Under the pieces are notes generated by a model. That model searched no databases. It saw only the letters and a list, made by a program, of their open reading frames with translations, and had not been told where the DNA came from. A stretch of DNA of 64,000 nt, from positions 28,683,366 through 28,747,365 of the forward strand of contig NC_088777.1 in NCBI RefSeq assembly GCF_954871325.1, written 5' to 3'. A program made the translations under genes and the position numbers. Origin of the DNA: Gordionus sp. m RMFG-2023. Its lineage: Eukaryota > Nematomorpha > Gordioida > Chordodea > Parachordodidae. This document shows, one piece after another, positions 12,542-23,639 of the stretch. Within the stretch, counting starts at the first letter, position 1. Each line of letters opens with the position of its first letter.

Positions 12542-12899
12542 ATGGAAGGAGATGGGCATAAGAATTTTAGGGAATAGTTGGTATGTGATGTTGATTATTT
12601 GCTTTGTGAAATATAATGGTTAGGGAAAATAAAGGTTAAAAGACTGAGGAATATATATTTTAAAAAAAAAGAAATTATAGTTGGGTGTATTTTTAGGTAT
12701 GAGTAAAATTAAAGATGTATAAAGAGATTTGAGTTTTCAAGTGTAAAAGAAAAATGTTAAAAAAGAATTGAGTAAAATTAAAGATGTATAGGAAGATTTG
12801 AATTTTGGAGTGTTGAGAAAAAAAAGAAAAATTTTTGACAAAGTTTTAAAAAAGAGGAAAAAATAACAATAAAGAAGTGTTATAAAAAGAAAATAATAA

Positions 12900-13303
12900 T
12901 TTATTGTTCAAAAAGAAATATATGCAAGTAAGTAGAGAATTTGTAATGTGTAATATATATATATAAGGAAAATGTGTAATTTAAATGTTGAATTTTTGGA
13001 AAGTTAATGTTGATGTGTTAATAATTAAGTTTAAAAAGTAAGTTTAAGAGAAAAAAATAAAAAATGTAATGTATAAATGTGCAAAAAACTTCTGTTGTAT
13101 TTGTTCAAAAAGAAATATATGCAAATAAGTAGAGAATTTGTAATGTGTAATATATATATAAGGAAAATGTGTAATTTAAATGTTAAATTTTTGGAAAGTT
13201 TATGTTGATGTGTTAATAATTAAGTTTAAAAAGTAAGTTTTAAGAGAAAAAAATGAAAAATAAAATATGTAATGTATAAATGTGCAGGAAACTTCTGTTG
13301 TAT
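12900..13303. repeat. Two ~200-bp tandem monomers upstream of the LINE ORF
   Basis: Two near-identical units, each containing TTCAAAAAGAAATATATGCA, AAGTAGAGAATTTGTAATG and ending AACTTCTGTTGTA. A shorter duplication with GAGTAAAATTAAAGATGTAT lies at 12699 and 12770. Their position 5' of the LINE start suggests promoter-type 5'-UTR monomers; no promoter motif was identified. Confidence 0.7.
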
Positions 13304-14180
13304 AAAAGAAGAATGGCAGTGCTTCAATTCCTATTTTTAAGCAAGTCGTGGAATAAAATCATGGATATAACATTTGCTAATTGATGAACTAAAAGCATTA
13401 TTGGTGTTGTAAATATTGTAAATGTTGGTGTTGGTATTTATGTAGGATGTTCAATTGGGAAAAATGTCATTGTATTCATTAATAGGTTGAATTTTAGAAT
13501 TAATTAGATCCTTAAAATTGGAATATAATTTTGTGAGTGTTCTTTGGTTTATTGAATTTTTATTGATATAGAGGAGTTAAAAAAAATTGATCTTCTCAGA
13601 TATGTGGTCTATAAGTTGAGTTATAATAGACACTTCAATTAGGGGAGGATTGGGCTGAATTTTGTTGCCAATTTGGGGAGACAGCAATAAGAAGTTTAAG
13701 AAGTTCACTCAGTATATTGTAACTTCCTTATATGTATCGATTACTTAGGCAAGGCAGGCATTGAGCAATGAATAGAGATTTTATTTTATTTATGAAGAAG
13801 GAGCTATCTTAAAAATTCTGGATGCCGATTTATTTTCACGATAAAACATTTTGTATGGAGATATGTATTTGAAAATTTATATGTCAAATATATTTTTCTT
13901 AATGGTTAATTGATATATTGCAAACAAAGTCAGATTTTTATAATTTAGAAAACTTGTTCACGGAATACATTGCAACAATTTTACATCTTTTTATCTTAAA
14001 TTTTAATATTTATATGAAATTTATTAATAAAGTATATTTAATACCATACACACAAACTAAATAATTACCCTTCAACCTTATCAGCTAGTATGGTAATAAT
14101 AATAAACGATAGAATTTTAAAAACATCAGATATCAATTAATATCTATATTATTAATATTTTAAATTTAATTATATTCAAG
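13304..14180. other. AT-rich interior of the Helitron-like insert, no gene seen
   Basis: No reading frame over about 60 codons on either strand and no repeat recognised elsewhere in the window. Confidence 0.5.
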
Positions 14181-14330
14181 TTGGTGCATGCATAAAGCAT
14201 ACGCCTTTGAAACTTTAATATATATATAATTAATATTTTAAATTTATTTATATTCAAGTTGGTGCATGCGGTAAAGCATATGCCTTTGAAACGGGAGGCT
14301 TGTGTTTGATTCTCGTAGAGAGCAAAAAAA
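14181..14330 (+). repeat. tRNA-like (SINE-type) block, one partial and one full copy
   Basis: The full copy starts GTTGGTGCATGCGGTAAAGC (A-box-like TGGTGCATGCGG) and has a B-box-like TGTTTGATTCTCG 40 bp on, the spacing of a tRNA-derived pol III promoter. A truncated copy at 14181-14213 has TTGGTGCATGCATAAAGC. No cloverleaf with a good acceptor stem was found, so this is a SINE head or decayed tRNA relic, not a tRNA gene. Confidence 0.45.
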
Positions 14331-14495
14331 TTAACATTACACTACATAGTCTCCTTAAATTTAAAATACATTAGGGAGATACGAAAACGATCGTGTTTTG
14401 ATTATGGAGATAAAATTAACATTACACTATATAGTCTCCTTAAATTTAAAATACATTAGGGAGATACGAAAACGATCGTGTTATGATTATGGAGA
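14330..14495 (-). repeat. Tandemly doubled Helitron 5' end
   Basis: Two copies of about 85 bp, each (minus strand) starting TCTCCATAATCA, then ACACGATCGTTTTCG, CTAATGTATTTTAAATTTAAG and GTGTAATGTTAAT. They differ at only a few positions. Confidence 0.7.
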
Positions 14496-15690
14496 TTATA
14501 TATATTAGATTTCTTTTTACATTAAAAATACTAATATTAAATTATATATACAATCATACATTCCTTCCATTCTCCTTCATCACCATCAGCAATTACAAAA
14601 GACAATTTAATTAACAACCTTTCCAAAAAAAATAAAAGAATCAAAGAAACATTAACACCATTAAATTTCAACATTTCCAAAATCTCCAATCCTAATCACA
14701 AATAAGCAAAAAATTACATTCAAAAAAAAACAATCGAACAAATATTAATAACATTAAATTTCAACATTTCTAAAATCTCCAATTCTAATCACAAATAAGC
14801 AAAAAATTAAATTCAAAATAACAATCGAACAAATATTAATACCATTAAATTTCAACATTTCCAAAATCTCCAATCCTAATCACAAATAAGGAAAAATTAC
14901 ATTTAAATACATACACGTATATTTATTATAACAATTAACTTTTATTTTCATGACCTTTTATTATTCTTAATTAAAAAAAAATAATAATTCCCATTATTTA
15001 CCAAAAAAATTAACTTTCAAATATCGTGTAATATATTTTATTTTCCATTTCGCTAAAAAAAAAATAGCTCTAATCAAAATTTTCATAAAATTATCTTATA
15101 TCTTATAAGTAATAATTAATCTTCCTATACCCACCACATTTTCCTTTTAAAATAATACACAACATTTAATCTATTTTTATTTAAAAATATATCTCGAAAT
15201 TTTACTAATAATTTACAACAAGAACAAAATACTTAACAGCTGCATTTTTACTTACTATTCCTGAACTTTTATAAAAAGAATACTATTAACAATAATCTTT
15301 AGACAACTAATTATCGATAAGAATTAAACTAACATACCTAGAAGTTATTTGAAATACCAATCACCGAATAATAATATCTAACCACTACTACTTAAAACTC
15401 CAAAATTTTTCAATCTATCTAAATAATTACTATTAATCTCACCTATGAATATTACAATAATTTTCTTATCTCCTCTTCTTCCTATCTATTATAAACACTC
15501 AAATATAATCCTGGGGAAAAAAATGATCTTTATTACACTAAATCAGAAATCTAATAAAATCAGTATTGCATCAACCAATATAATTTCTTTTAAATTAAGA
15601 TTAAAGAATATATCGATTTCCATGTTTATACCAAAACAAAATCATTCCAATTTTACTCTTGTCTCCTTTTGAAAAAAATAAATAATATAA

Positions 15691-16036
15691 TGCCCTTTAC
15701 TCTCAAACCTTCACTCTCAAAAATATAACTTAACAATCCAAACAATCCTTTCTTAATAATTAAATAAATACCAACAGTAAACATTACCAAAGGACAAACA
15801 CATTATTTAATTTCATGTTATACCATATTTTATTTATGTTCACATCCAAATAATTATAAAGGTTTCATATTCATAAAAATAGTTGAATCTCCTCCATTCT
15901 TTGTTCTTCCCAGCTGGCATCTTCTCCTCTCCCATTCTCCCTTCTTCCCCCAAGGAAAATTAATTGTTCATGTCATAAAATGACTGACATTCAGTATATT
16001 ATAATTTATTTCTTCTTTTTTTCAGCGGCTAAAACA
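15691..16036 (-). repeat. LTR-like block in the left palindrome arm (fossil)
   Basis: On the minus strand, 346 bp from TGTTTTAGCCGCTG to GAGAGTAAAGGGCA, with TG...CA ends. It is related to the LTRs at 2100 and 4761 over GACATGAACAATTAATTTTC, GGGGGAAGAAG and TGCCAGCTGG. It lies directly beyond an inverted segment of Gypsy pol (16037-16222), where a 3' LTR would stand. I recognised such a block on this side of the palindrome only. Confidence 0.65.
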
Positions 16037-18540
16037 CAAAATCCGTTTCCTTATTCCTGCCCCCAAAATCCGCTTCCTTGTTCAAATAACCTTTCTATAT
16101 TATTTCTTTTTTTCACCCGTATTCTTAATTGTTTAACATGAGGAATAACCTTATCTCCTCCCTCCTCTAACCTTACTTCAACTTTTTTACACCCAATATT
16201 CTTTATAATTACCCCTTTCACCGTAAAGCAGATGGTAAGTTACGTTTGTGTGCTGATTTTAGGATAACCTTGAACCCGGGTTTAGTTGAGGTGAGATATC
16301 CTTTGCCAAGGGTGGAAGAGATCCTATCTAGTTTTAGAGGGGCTAGATGGTTTTCAAAGGTGGATTTTAGTAATGCATATTTACAGTTAAGGGTGAATAA
16401 AGAGATGAGTGATATGTTAACAATTACGCCAAAAGGTTTATTTAATTTTTTACGGTTACCCTTTGGATTAGGTTTATCGGCACAGGTATTTCAGAAAGTA
16501 ATGACGGAGGTGTTTTCGGGGATTAGTGGGATATTTTATTATTTGGATGATGTGTTAATAGTGGGTTAGACGAGGGAGGAACATAATAAGAGATTGGAGA
16601 TTGTGTTAGCAAGGATTTTGGACAGAGGGTTAAGAGCGAATGTTAAAAAAGTGTATTTGAGGCATAGGAAATAGAGTATTTGGGCCATAACATTAAGGTA
16701 TTTGAAATTACGCCGGTCATTAAAAATATTGATAGTATTATTAAAATGCGTGAGCCCAGAAATAAGTTAGAATTACAATTTTTTCTAGGGATGATAAATT
16801 ATCATTATAGGTTTGTTGAGGATTTTGCTGGTATAGCAAGACCATTATATGAGTTACTTAAGAAGAATAGTAGATTTAAATGGTCAGAGAGACAAGAAAA
16901 AGGTTTTCAAGATTTAAAACGGGAGATAGATAAGAGTCCTATATTGGTGGGTTTGAATGAAAAATATGAGGTAGTGTTGTCAACGGATGCGTCTAATGGG
17001 GGAGTTGTGCTACATATAATAGATGGCAGGGAGCGTCCGATATTATATTTTTCAAGAGCATTAAGTGTGGCAAAAAATTATTCGGTGATTGAGAAGGAAG
17101 CATTAGCAATAAAGGTGGGATTAGTAAAATGTAGAGAATATTTGATAGGTAGACGTTTTATAGCGTATACGGATCATAAGCCGTTGGTGGGGTTGGTTAA
17201 GAAAGATAATCAGGAGTTAATGTTGTCAAATAGGCTACAATAATGGTTATTATTGGTAAGATCATTCAATATGGATTTAAGGTATAGGAAGGGAAGGGAG
17301 AATTGGATGCGTGACGTTATGTCCAGATTATGTGTGGGGGAACAAATTGAACTGAAGGAGGGTAGTAAGGAGGAGGGGGGGGGGGTTACGGATGGGAGAG
17401 GGGATGGGAACAGCCAGCAAGGACGGGTTAATGTGGTAAGGGTGAAAAAATTCAAGGATTATGTAAGTTGGGAGGAGATTGTAAAAGCAACAAGTCAGGA
17501 TGGTGAATTGAGTAGGGTGGTAAACAGTTTAAGAGGAGAAAGTGAGTGGGACATAAGGGATAAAAGGTATGAGTTGTTAAAAGAAGAGCTAAGTCTGATA
17601 GAGGGTAATGTAGTTCGGGGATATAGATTGGTGATACCGGAATCTTTAAGGGAGTTAGTGCTGAATATGTTACATGCTGGTCATCAGGGAGGTATTTAGA
17701 TGAAGAGCGATGCAAGAAGATATATATGGTGGCAGAATATAAATACAGATATTGTGAAAATAGTACAACGCTGTGACACTTGTTATGAGTGGATGAATGT
17801 ACCGGGTTGGGATAGGAATGATATATGGGAGCCGGCACAAAGAGTGGGTGAACAAGTACATGTGGATTTTTTTGAGTTGGATAAGAATTATTATTTTTTG
17901 ATGGTGGATGCTTATAGTAAATGGATAGATTTCAGTGGGGTGACGGTGTTGACGACGAAAATAGTAATAAAGAGGATTAAGAATTTTTGTGGACGTTATG
18001 GGATAATTGAAACAATTGTTTCGGATGGAGGTCCTGCTTTTCAGAGTAAAGGGTTCAAAGAATTCTGTGTCAGATTAGGTATAATACATATCATGTCTCC
18101 GCCTAATTATCCCCGATCAAATGGACAAGCGGAGCGAATGGTGGGAATAGTGAAGGGATGGTTGAAAAAGGAGAAATATAGGGAGGGAAAAGTGTGGTTA
18201 GCGCAGTTATTTTATAATAATTCAATAGGAGTAGGTGGGTCACCAGCGGAATTATTTTTAGGAAGGGTAACAAAAAGACCGTTGGATATATTAAGAGAGA
18301 AAGAAAAGGGGAAAGCAGAAGTGAGGAAGGAGTTGATATTTAGGTTGGAAATGACTGTATGGGTATTGGTATGGAATGGTCGTCGCAAGTGGGTGAAAGG
18401 GATAATTATAAAGTATATTGGGTGTAAAAAAGTTGAAGTAAAGTTAGAGGAGGGAGGAGATAAGGTTTCGTCATGTTAAACAAAGAATACGGGTGTAACA
18501 AGAAATAATATAGAAGGGATATTTGAACAAGGTGGGGGCA
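16037..18540 (+). mobile_element. Ty3/Gypsy pol fossil in the palindrome loop
   Basis: Reads in the plus direction from about 16200. Parts in order: reverse transcriptase (FSKVDFSNAYLQL, YLDDVLIVG), the RT connection with QFFLGMINYHYRF, RNase H (VVLSTDASNGG, AYTDHKPLVGL), integrase zinc-binding region (HAGHQGG, CDTCYEW), integrase core (VHVDFFELDK, IVSDGGPAFQSK, NGQAERM) and a C-terminal tail. gag and protease are not seen. The left border (16037-16222) is an inverted copy of the pol 3' end. It is broken, with a small number of breaks by eye, and so is moderately old. It belongs with Ty3/Gypsy by the RT-RH-INT order and motifs. Confidence 0.85.
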
Positions 18541-19751
18541 TTGGTAATTTGATGCAATACTGATTTTATTAGATTTCCGATTTAATAAAGATCATTTTTT
18601 TCCCAGATTTTAATCGGAAATATAATTAAAGATTATATTTGTGTGTTTATAATAGATAGGAAGAAGAGGGGATAAGAAAATTATTGTAATATTCATAGGT
18701 GAAGTTAATAGTAATTATTTAGATAGATTGAAAAATTTTGGAGTCTTAAGTGGTAGTGGTGAGCTATTATTATTCCGTGATTGGTATTTCAAATAACTTT
18801 TAGGTATGTTAGTTTAATTCATATCGATAATTAGTTGTCTAAAGATTATTGTTAATAGTATTCTTTTTATAAAAGTTCGGGAATAGTAAGTAAAAATGCA
18901 GCTATTAAGTATTTTGTTCTTGTTGTAAATTATAAGTAAAATTTCGAGATATATTTTTAAATAAAAATAGATTAAATGTTGTGTATTACTTTAAAAGGGA
19001 AATGTGGTGGGTATAGGAAGATTAATTATTTCTTATAAGATATAAGATGATTTTATGATAATTTTGATTAGGGTTATTTTATTTTTAACGAAATGGAAAA
19101 TAAAATATATTACACGATATTTGAAAGTTAATTTTTTTGGTAAAAAATGGGGATTATTTTTTTTTAAAAATTAAAAATAATAAAAGGTCATAAAAATAAA
19201 AGTAATTGTTGTAATAAATATACGGTATGTGTAATGTAATTTTTGCTTATTTGTGATGGAGATTTTGGAAATATTGAAATTTAATGGTATTAATATTTGT
19301 TCGATTGTTATTTTGAATGTAATTTTTTGCTTATTTGTGATTAGAATTGGAGATTTTGGAAATGTTGAAATTTAATGTTATTAATATTTGCTCGATTGTT
19401 ATTTTGAATGTAATTTTTTGCTTATTTGTGATTAGGATTGGAGATTTTGGAAATGTTGAAATTTAATGTTATCAATATTTGCTCGATTGTTATTTTGAAT
19501 GTAATTTTTTGCTTATTTGTGATTAGGATTGGAGATTTTGGAAATATTGAAATTTAATGGTGTTAATGTTCGATTATTTATTTTTTTTGGGAAAGGTTGT
19601 TAATTAAATTGTCATTTGTAATTGTTGATGGTGATGAAGGAGAATGGAAGGAATGTATGATTGTATATATAATTTAGTAAAAAGAAATAATATATAATTA
19701 CTGTTTATGAGTGATTTAAAATATAAATTAAATATTACTAGACAATTTATT

Positions 19752-20157
19752 ATCACAGAATAGGCGATGAGAAGAGCAATTAAGAACAAGAGAGGGATAT
19801 TCAGATGTAAGTCAACAAAAGAACTAAGCCCTAATCACAGAATCGACGATGAGAAAAGCAATTAAGAACAAGAGAGGAATATTCAAATGGAAGAAGAAAA
19901 ACTGAAGGGCAAACTATGAAAACTCATAATTCTTTTAAATCATATGCTCAATTTATTATATTAATTTACTATATATTTATTTATATTATTTAAATATATT
20001 ATTTAAATATATTATTATTTATCCTTAAAAGATATACTAACAAATGTGATTATTTTTTAAATTGACATATTAATGAAATTTACTATTATATTGATCGTTA
20101 TTATATCATACATTTTATATTACGCTTTATATAAATTTAAAAGAAAGAAATAAAAGC
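19752..20157. other. ~400-bp insert in the right palindrome arm
   Basis: Absent from the left arm, where GACAATTTATT runs straight into GGTTACCACC's complement (near 7750). The insert holds two direct copies of a ~65-bp unit with GAGAAAAGCAATTAAGAACA. No coding sequence or terminal repeats were recognised. Confidence 0.5.
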
Positions 20158-20499
20158 TAACCGATTATAATATGGTGTTTTTAATTATTTTTTTTTTTAG
20201 AATGAGTGCAGCAGATAAATGATTATATATTTAGATAGTATTTTTGAAAGTAATGTTATATTAAATAATGGTTATTGGTATTGTAAAGATGTGGTTTTGT
20301 TAAAAAGAAAAAAGAAATTTAAAAGAAAAGAAATTTAAAAGAAAAGAAATTAAAAAGAAAAGAAGAAAAAAATTATAAAGTTTAAAAAAAAAGAAAAGAT
20401 TAAAGAAAATTATGAAAATTAAAAAAGAAAAGTTATAAAGTTTAAAAAAAAAGAGAAAAAAAAAATTTTTTTTTAAAGAAGAAAATAGAAAGGTATTTT

Positions 20500-21440
20500 G
20501 GTGTTAGATGGTTGATGGGTATTAAATGGTGAAGTGAGGGGTGGAAATGTTCAAATGGGAGGTGAAATGATCAATGGAGATTGGAGGAGGAGTAATGAGA
20601 AAAGTACAATGATATTGATACAAATAAAAGATTAAATGGGATATGTTGGAGAAGGTTGCGAATGATACAAGATGGATAATGATAAGGAGAACAATGGTGA
20701 ATTAGATGTGAGTGACGAAGAATGGTAATTGGCAAATGATTAACAATGGTAATGGTCAAATGGGGATTTGAGGATGATGATGGAGGGATAGAGAAGGTTG
20801 CGAATGAAACAAGATGGATAATGATATGGAGAACAATGGTGAAATAGATGTGGGTGATGAAGAATGGTAATGGGCAAATTAATAGCAATAGTAATGGTCA
20901 AATGGGGATTTGGGAATGATGTTGAATGATGGGTAATATTCAGATGGGATTTAGCAATGGTAATTTGATTTGTCAATGGTCTAATTTGATTTGCAATGGT
21001 CTAATTTGATTTGCAATGGTCTAATTTAATTTGTGTAATTTGATTTGAAATGGTCTAATTTGATTTGTGGATGATGATGAAGGGTAATGCAATGAGCTAG
21101 TTTGATTTGGGGAATGATGACGAATGGTAATGGTCAAATAATTAGATATGGTAATGGGAATGGAATTGGTAATGGGCAAATGATTAACAATGGTAATGGT
21201 CAAATGGGGATTTGGGAATGATGATGGATGATGGGTAATATTCGAATGGAATTTAGCAATGATATGGTATTGGGATGATGATGAATGGTAATGGGCAAAT
21301 GGGAGGCAGATGGGATTTGGTTGAATGAATGGAATGGTATGATGCCAGAGTACATTGGAATGGTATGATGCTGGAGGGTGAGTATGAGATTGAAAAATGG
21401 AAAATTGTTTGTAAAGGGGGAAAGTGTCATGCGTTGAAGA
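20500..21440. repeat. Degenerate minisatellite, inverted copy (right arm)
   Basis: Complement of 6490-7470: repeated AATGGTAATGGTCAAATGGG and GATGATGATGG. The order of sub-units differs somewhat from the left arm, as expected of a tandem array evolving after duplication. Confidence 0.7.
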
Positions 21441-21659
21441 AGTGAAAGGCTGTCAATTATTAATTATTATTATATAAATACATAGATAGCGATTTTGTTT
21501 ACTTGAAGCAATATTCATATTTGATAAAACATATTCTTATTGTCAATTATATTTGAAACGTTTACGACAATTACAATCGATATGATTACTAAAATATTAA
21601 CTTAGTGATGGCAATAATTTCAATAAATAATATTCATAATTTTAATCATTATACGATGG

Positions 21660-21856
21660 TGTTGCTTCGATAAAAATAATTTAGAAAAAAAATTCTAACC
21701 ATAATGAACCTTTATAAACCTTTACTATTAGCTAAACCGAACCGAAACTTTATATCTCTTTTCTTAAAAATCGTAACCGAACCCTAACCATTATAATTTT
21801 TTAGATAGAGAACTCTAACTAAACTGAACTGTTATAAATAAAGGTTCGGCTCCCTG
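21660..21856. mobile_element. Single hAT-like end with AACCGAACC sub-repeats
   Basis: Read on the minus strand it starts CAGGGAGCCGAACCTTTA at 21856 and continues with degenerate GAACC/GTTCGG repeats separated by AT, the usual pattern of a hAT terminus. The other end was not identified, so either the element is a fragment or the left end has decayed. Confidence 0.4.
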
Positions 21857-23639
21857 ATCACAAATAGGGGCATATACACACTATTTTAAATTTTAGAAAG
21901 AGCTAAAATTAATTTAAACATTTCGTCCTTGTTTATTTAAAATAATTCCTAAGAAAATTTAAGGTATATCTCACATTTTTTTAAACTTTAACATTTATTA
22001 ATATAAGGAAATTTAATCAACTAAAAAAAATAGTCAATATTATACAATTCAAACTCAAAGTCTACACTATATAGTTCACATAAATAAAAGAAACCTACAC
22101 AATAAAACAAACCTAAAAAATAAAACAAAACTCACTTTTCTTACTAACTTATTTCTTAAATCTTTATTTCTTACTAAATATTTAAATTTCAAATATTCAC
22201 CATCAATATTATTAAAAATATAAATCTTTACAAAACAAGAAGGGATTTATTTTCATTTTTACAAAACAAATTATTAAGAATTATTTCTTCTCCGACCAAT
22301 AAACAATAAGCATTATTATTGATTGACAGATATAAAAAAACATTATGAATTTACAAATATTATGACATGCCACCACTTTATGGGCACGAGGCATTCACAC
22401 AAAAATTTTATATAATATCTATTAATTATTTTAACAATAATGTCGTATATTATATATAAGATATTACAAATTTTTTTAAATAATTAAACTAAGACGCTTT
22501 TCCCAGGTGATCTTCACGGTGAGTAATATTGATATTAAGAGAATAATTGCTTTGGTATAGTTATTCGGCGTCAATTTAATATTTGTCGAACTATCATCAA
22601 TAAAGTCAGATGAAAGGGAAAATGATCATGGTATATAGTTCCCAAACTGTCTGGCTACACGGTTACGCTACATTGAAGTATTCGTTAGCCTTAACTTTGA
22701 ATTATCGATTTGTTCATTCATTACCTCTTGAGGGGATGGTCATATTATATGTCTTTCAAACGGTCATTGTAACACAAAACTTTTTTTTGACGATTTATTT
22801 CTAAAATTATTGAATATTAAGGTTGACACTCTCTGGAATAACGTTCCATAATATTAATTAAAACTAATCAAATAGAACTAGGTTTGCATAGTAGCATGAT
22901 ATATAAGACCGAATTTTATTTTACAAATTTTATAAAATAATTTAATAAAAAAATATTCATTATTGACTTTTTTATGCTGATAATTATTGTGTAAAAAAAC
23001 TATCAATTATTTATTTAATAATTTACAATTAATTAATAAATTTGATGCATAAAAACTTTTAGAAATAATTTTTTTTCTCTATTTGACAGACATTTACCAT
23101 TATTTAAACAAAAGATTGAACATTGTTTTGTTGGACAATCAAATAAAAATGACACATGATATTATCAATGTTTAGAAATTTTTTTTTATCCATAACATTT
23201 TAAATTCTTTAATTCACAATGTCCAACAAAAGGGGACATGGTATTATAAATATGCTAAAAAAAAAATTTTTTATCACCAACATTTTAAATTATTTAATTT
23301 ACTATGTCCAACATATGGCACATGTTGTCATAAACTTTCTTTCGCTTCGATAAGATAAATGAATTTTAATTCTTTATCAATCACTTGTTGAAATATTGAC
23401 AATAAATAACATAAACCTATGTATATTAGTAATTAAAAAAATAATCATATTTTCTTATCATCTATGCAACATTCATCAAGATAATTATATCTGCAGACCT
23501 AAAATTAATTATTATATATGTCTGGCCTTGACATAATCGCTATGTCTTATAACAATGACCTCATTTTCTAAATTTATGCGATTTAATATAGCTCCCATAT
23601 TTTCTACTATATATTATCGAATTAACGAGGACATATATT
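21857..23639. other. AT-rich stretch, no gene seen
   Basis: The only reading frame of note is 22610-22804 (64 codons, plus), with no recognisable domain. Two imperfect direct copies of a ~95-bp unit containing AACATTTTAAATT and ATGTCCAACA lie at about 23190-23345. Confidence 0.45.

Larger units (their letters stand above)
9480..13303 (-). mobile_element. LINE with restriction-enzyme-like endonuclease
   Basis: Minus-strand non-LTR retrotransposon: 5' region with repeated monomers (12700-13303), one long ORF (12541-9569), and an AT-rich 3' end without an obvious poly-A. The domain order (N-terminal zinc finger, RT, Cys-rich knuckle, PD-(D/E)XK-like C-terminus) places it among early-branching LINEs related to the R2/CRE/NeSL grade, not among APE-endonuclease LINEs. 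It sits inside the Helitron-like insert. A more divergent relative is at 56958-57490. Confidence 0.75.
7825..14495 (-). mobile_element. Helitron-like insertion (non-autonomous, carries a LINE)
   Basis: On the minus strand the 3' end has a perfect hairpin CCCGTCATTTTTGACGGG (7838-7855) followed by CTATCTA and CTAG, with T next, as in the Helitron rule hairpin...CTRR|T. The 5' end reads A|TCTCCATAATC (14495), matching the rule A|TC. About 85 bp of the 5' end is duplicated in tandem, with an inner copy starting at 14410, again after an A. The right palindrome arm gives the nearly empty site (near 19690). Rep/helicase coding is absent. Contents: GC-rich repeats (7870-9060), a LINE (9480-13303) and a tRNA-like block (14181-14330). 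The alternative is a composite insert with an AT-rich duplication ATTATATATT. Confidence 0.55.
6376..21595. repeat. 15.2-kb imperfect palindrome with Gypsy pol in the loop
   Basis: The left arm (6376-7824 plus 14496-16222) and right arm (18360-21595) are inverted copies. Both outer ends begin TAGTAATCAT (in reverse on the right) followed by CGATTGTAATTGTCGTAAAC. Matching blocks include CTTCACTTCTTCAACG versus its complement near 21440, the CCATTACCATT-rich stretch, the poly-T/poly-A stretch, and CCTATACCCACCACATTT (15126) versus its complement near 19000. The arms differ by substitutions, a 6.7-kb insert on the left (7825-14495) and about 400 bp on the right (19752-20157). The loop (16223-18359) is Gypsy pol. 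The inner arm ends lie inside pol sequence, which favours an inverted duplication over true transposon ends. Confidence 0.8.

Noticed and set aside
16037-18540. A DNA transposon carrying its own reverse transcriptase between terminal inverted repeats
   Set aside because: The arm ends nearest the loop lie inside pol sequence and an LTR-like block is in one arm, so an inverted duplication of a Gypsy copy is simpler; kept only as a testable alternative.
6376-21595. Palindrome as a read-chimera or assembly artefact
   Set aside because: The arms differ by many substitutions and by independent insertions, which an artefact would not show.
22610-22804. 64-codon plus-strand ORF in otherwise empty DNA
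   Set aside because: Within chance expectation for the region; no domain, splice context or neighbour supports it.
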